From assembly GCF_026341125.1 (NCBI RefSeq), contig NZ_JAPEOR010000002.1, positions 992,001-1,056,000 on the forward strand: a DNA stretch of 64,000 nt. Direction: 5' to 3'. This DNA is from Streptomyces sp. NBC_01142 (GTDB lineage: Bacteria > Actinomycetota > Actinomycetes > Streptomycetales > Streptomycetaceae). How positions within the stretch are numbered: the stretch's first letter is position 1; each line of letters begins with the position of its first letter. The translations under genes and the position numbers were made by a program. The notes beneath the pieces were generated by a model. The model searched no databases and was not told the DNA's origin. It saw nothing but the letters and a program-made list of their open reading frames with translations. Positions 62,876 through 64,000 of this stretch are shown here, piece after piece.

Positions 62876-64000
62876 AAACCGCCGCTGAAACGACCCCCAA
62901 GCTCTCCGCCCGTGAGACCTGGCGGGCCCTGTACGTGCACTTCCGCCCGCACCGCTGGGTCGTGGCGCTGGGCGCGTTCTTCACCCTGATCGGCGCCGCG
63001 ACCGGGCTGGCGCAGCCGCTGGCCGCCAAGACCCTGGTCGACCGGCTCGGCGAGGACGCCTCGATCGCCGGGATCCTGGTGCTGCTCACCGCGCTGGTGG
63101 TGCTCGGCACGGCGATCGAGTCGGTCGGCGCGTACGTCCTGGAGCGCACCGCCGAGTCCGTGGTGCTCGCCGCCCGGCGCACCCTGATCGGGCGCCTGCT
63201 GCGGCTGAGGCTGCCGGAGGTCGAACGGACCCAGCCGGGCGATCTGATGTCCCGGGTCACCTCGGACACGACGCTGCTGCGCGCGGTCACCACCCAGTCG
63301 ATCGTCTCCGCCGCGACCGGCGGGCTCGCCTTCCTCGCGACCATCGTGATGATGGGCCTGATGGACGCGGTGCTGCTGGGCGTGACGCTGGGGGTGATCG
63401 TGCTGATCGGCGGCGCGGTCGGGCTGGTGATGCCGAAGATCGCGCAGGCGACGCGGCGTGCGCAGGAGGCGGTCGGGGAGATCTCCACCGTGCTGGAACG
63501 GGCCTTCGGAGCCTTCCGTACGCTCAAGGCCTCGGGCGCCGAGGAGCGCGAGACGGCGGTCATCGAGAAGGCGGCGCAGGAGGCCTGGCGGCACGGCGTA
63601 CGGTCCGCGAAGTGGCAGTCGGTGGCCTGGTCCTCGGTGGGGCTCGCCGTACAGGTGTCCTTCCTGGCAGTGCTGGGGATCGGCGGCGCTCGGGTCGCAT
63701 CCGGCGCGATTTCCATCTCCACGCTCGTCGCCTTCCTGCTCTATCTCTTCTTCCTGATCGACCCGGTGTCACGGCTGGTGGAAGCGGCTTCGCAGTACCA
63801 GGTGGGCTCGGCGGCGATCGCGCGGATCGTGGAGGCGGAGCGCCTGGAGACGGAGGAACTGACCGCTCCGGCGGGGGCCGCCGGCACGGGGCCGGCCGAC
63901 GTGATCTTCAAGGACGTCACCTTCCGCTACCGGGAGGACCTCCCGTACGTGCATCACGGCGTCTCCTTCGAGGTCCCCGGGGCCGGGATGACGGCGTTCG
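62863..64000 (+). CDS. ABC transporter ATP-binding/permease protein (partial)
   Basis: The frame runs open from GTG 62863 to the right edge, 379 residues so far. A fused exporter half: the transmembrane domain (about 35-310) has the type I exporter marks LPEVERTQPGDLMSRVTSDTTLLR and SEEE-like linker, then the nucleotide-binding domain begins with DVIFKDVTFRYREDLPYVHHGVSFEVPG just before the Walker A, which lies beyond the window. GTG 62863 has no good ribosome-binding site. Substrate unknown; the palindrome over the start suggests its own repressor. Confidence 0.85.
   Translation, partial: MTTSETAAETTPKLSARETWRALYVHFRPHRWVVALGAFFTLIGAATGLAQPLAAKTLVDRLGEDASIAGILVLLTALVVLGTAIESVGAYVLERTAESVVLAARRTLIGRLLRLRLPEVERTQPGDLMSRVTSDTTLLRAVTTQSIVSAATGGLAFLATIVMMGLMDAVLLGVTLGVIVLIGGAVGLVMPKIAQATRRAQEAVGEISTVLERAFGAFRTLKASGAEERETAVIEKAAQEAWRHGVRSAKWQSVAWSSVGLAVQVSFLAVLGIGGARVASGAISISTLVAFLLYLFFLIDPVSRLVEAASQYQVGSAAIARIVEAERLETEELTAPAGAAGTGPADVIFKDVTFRYREDLPYVHHGVSFEVPGAGMTAF

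Overview
The window is high-GC actinobacterial chromosome and almost certainly Streptomyces. The evidence is strong third-position GC bias, frequent GTG/TTG starts, many leaderless starts preceded by TANNNT boxes, and a gene order I recognise from memory as matching the S. coelicolor core region around thiG, pfkA, macRS, glkA, pimB', trpD, qcrCAB/ctaCDFE, nadA and pspA. No rRNA, tRNA or CRISPR was seen. One IS110-family element interrupts otherwise core sequence. The window opens inside thiG and closes inside an ABC exporter gene.

Layout. (1) 0-5.7 kb: thiG 3' end, a PASTA Ser/Thr kinase, endonuclease IV, a His-rich DUF4396 membrane protein behind a CsoR-like palindrome, a sulfite-oxidase-like molybdoenzyme, and the iron-storage pair bfr/bfd with an iron box before bfd. 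(2) 5.7-9.3 kb: aromatic amino acid entry, with class II DAHP synthase divergent from a fused anthranilate synthase controlled by a textbook Trp attenuator (leader peptide with three Trp codons, then an intrinsic terminator). (3) 9.4-20.3 kb: a phosphofructokinase with pyrophosphate-type active-site residues, the MacRS two-component system, an acyltransferase, an esterase, an EEP-family phosphatase, glucokinase, an ArsA-like protein lacking both P-loop lysines, an SRPBCC protein and a metallophosphoesterase. (4) 20.6-30.6 kb: acyl-CoA ligase, cholesterol oxidase, PimB'-like and GT87 mannosyltransferases, a Zn-protease lipoprotein, and two tandem NlpC/P60 cell-wall hydrolases, one behind a probable c-di-AMP riboswitch. 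(5) 30.9-36.8 kb: NYN-domain protein, Zn-ribbon protein, rhomboid, stand-alone RAM domain, a SufS-like class V aminotransferase behind a SAM riboswitch, and trpD. (6) 37-46.2 kb: the complete qcrCAB-ctaE and ctaCDF respiratory supercomplex genes, interrupted by a degenerate receiver gene and an L,D-transpeptidase. (7) 46.5-54.4 kb: cysteine desulfurase fused to TusA, adenosine kinase, erpA, and nadA with palindromic operator candidates, a ten-copy 15-bp tandem array and the IS110 element. (8) 54.6-64 kb: an RND pump, a second LuxR-type two-component system, the PspAA/PspA envelope-stress pair, a DUF3043 membrane protein, a methyltransferase that appears to start at CTG, and an ABC exporter with a palindrome over its start.

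The themes fit together as central carbon and aromatic supply, iron and sulfur handling (bfr, bfd, erpA, nadA with its 4Fe-4S cluster, two desulfurase-like enzymes), aerobic respiration, and cell-envelope maintenance. The most unusual sequence signal is a recurring architecture: at five separate loci, short tandem repeats (15-30 bp units) begin at or just after a stop codon, and in three of them the repeat unit includes the stop codon. Other signals worth a second look are the PPi-type PFK, the lysine-less ArsA-like ATPase, the 21-bp palindrome sitting on the ctaE start codon, the CsoR-like site before the His-rich membrane protein, and the possible bridge-RNA region of the IS110 element.
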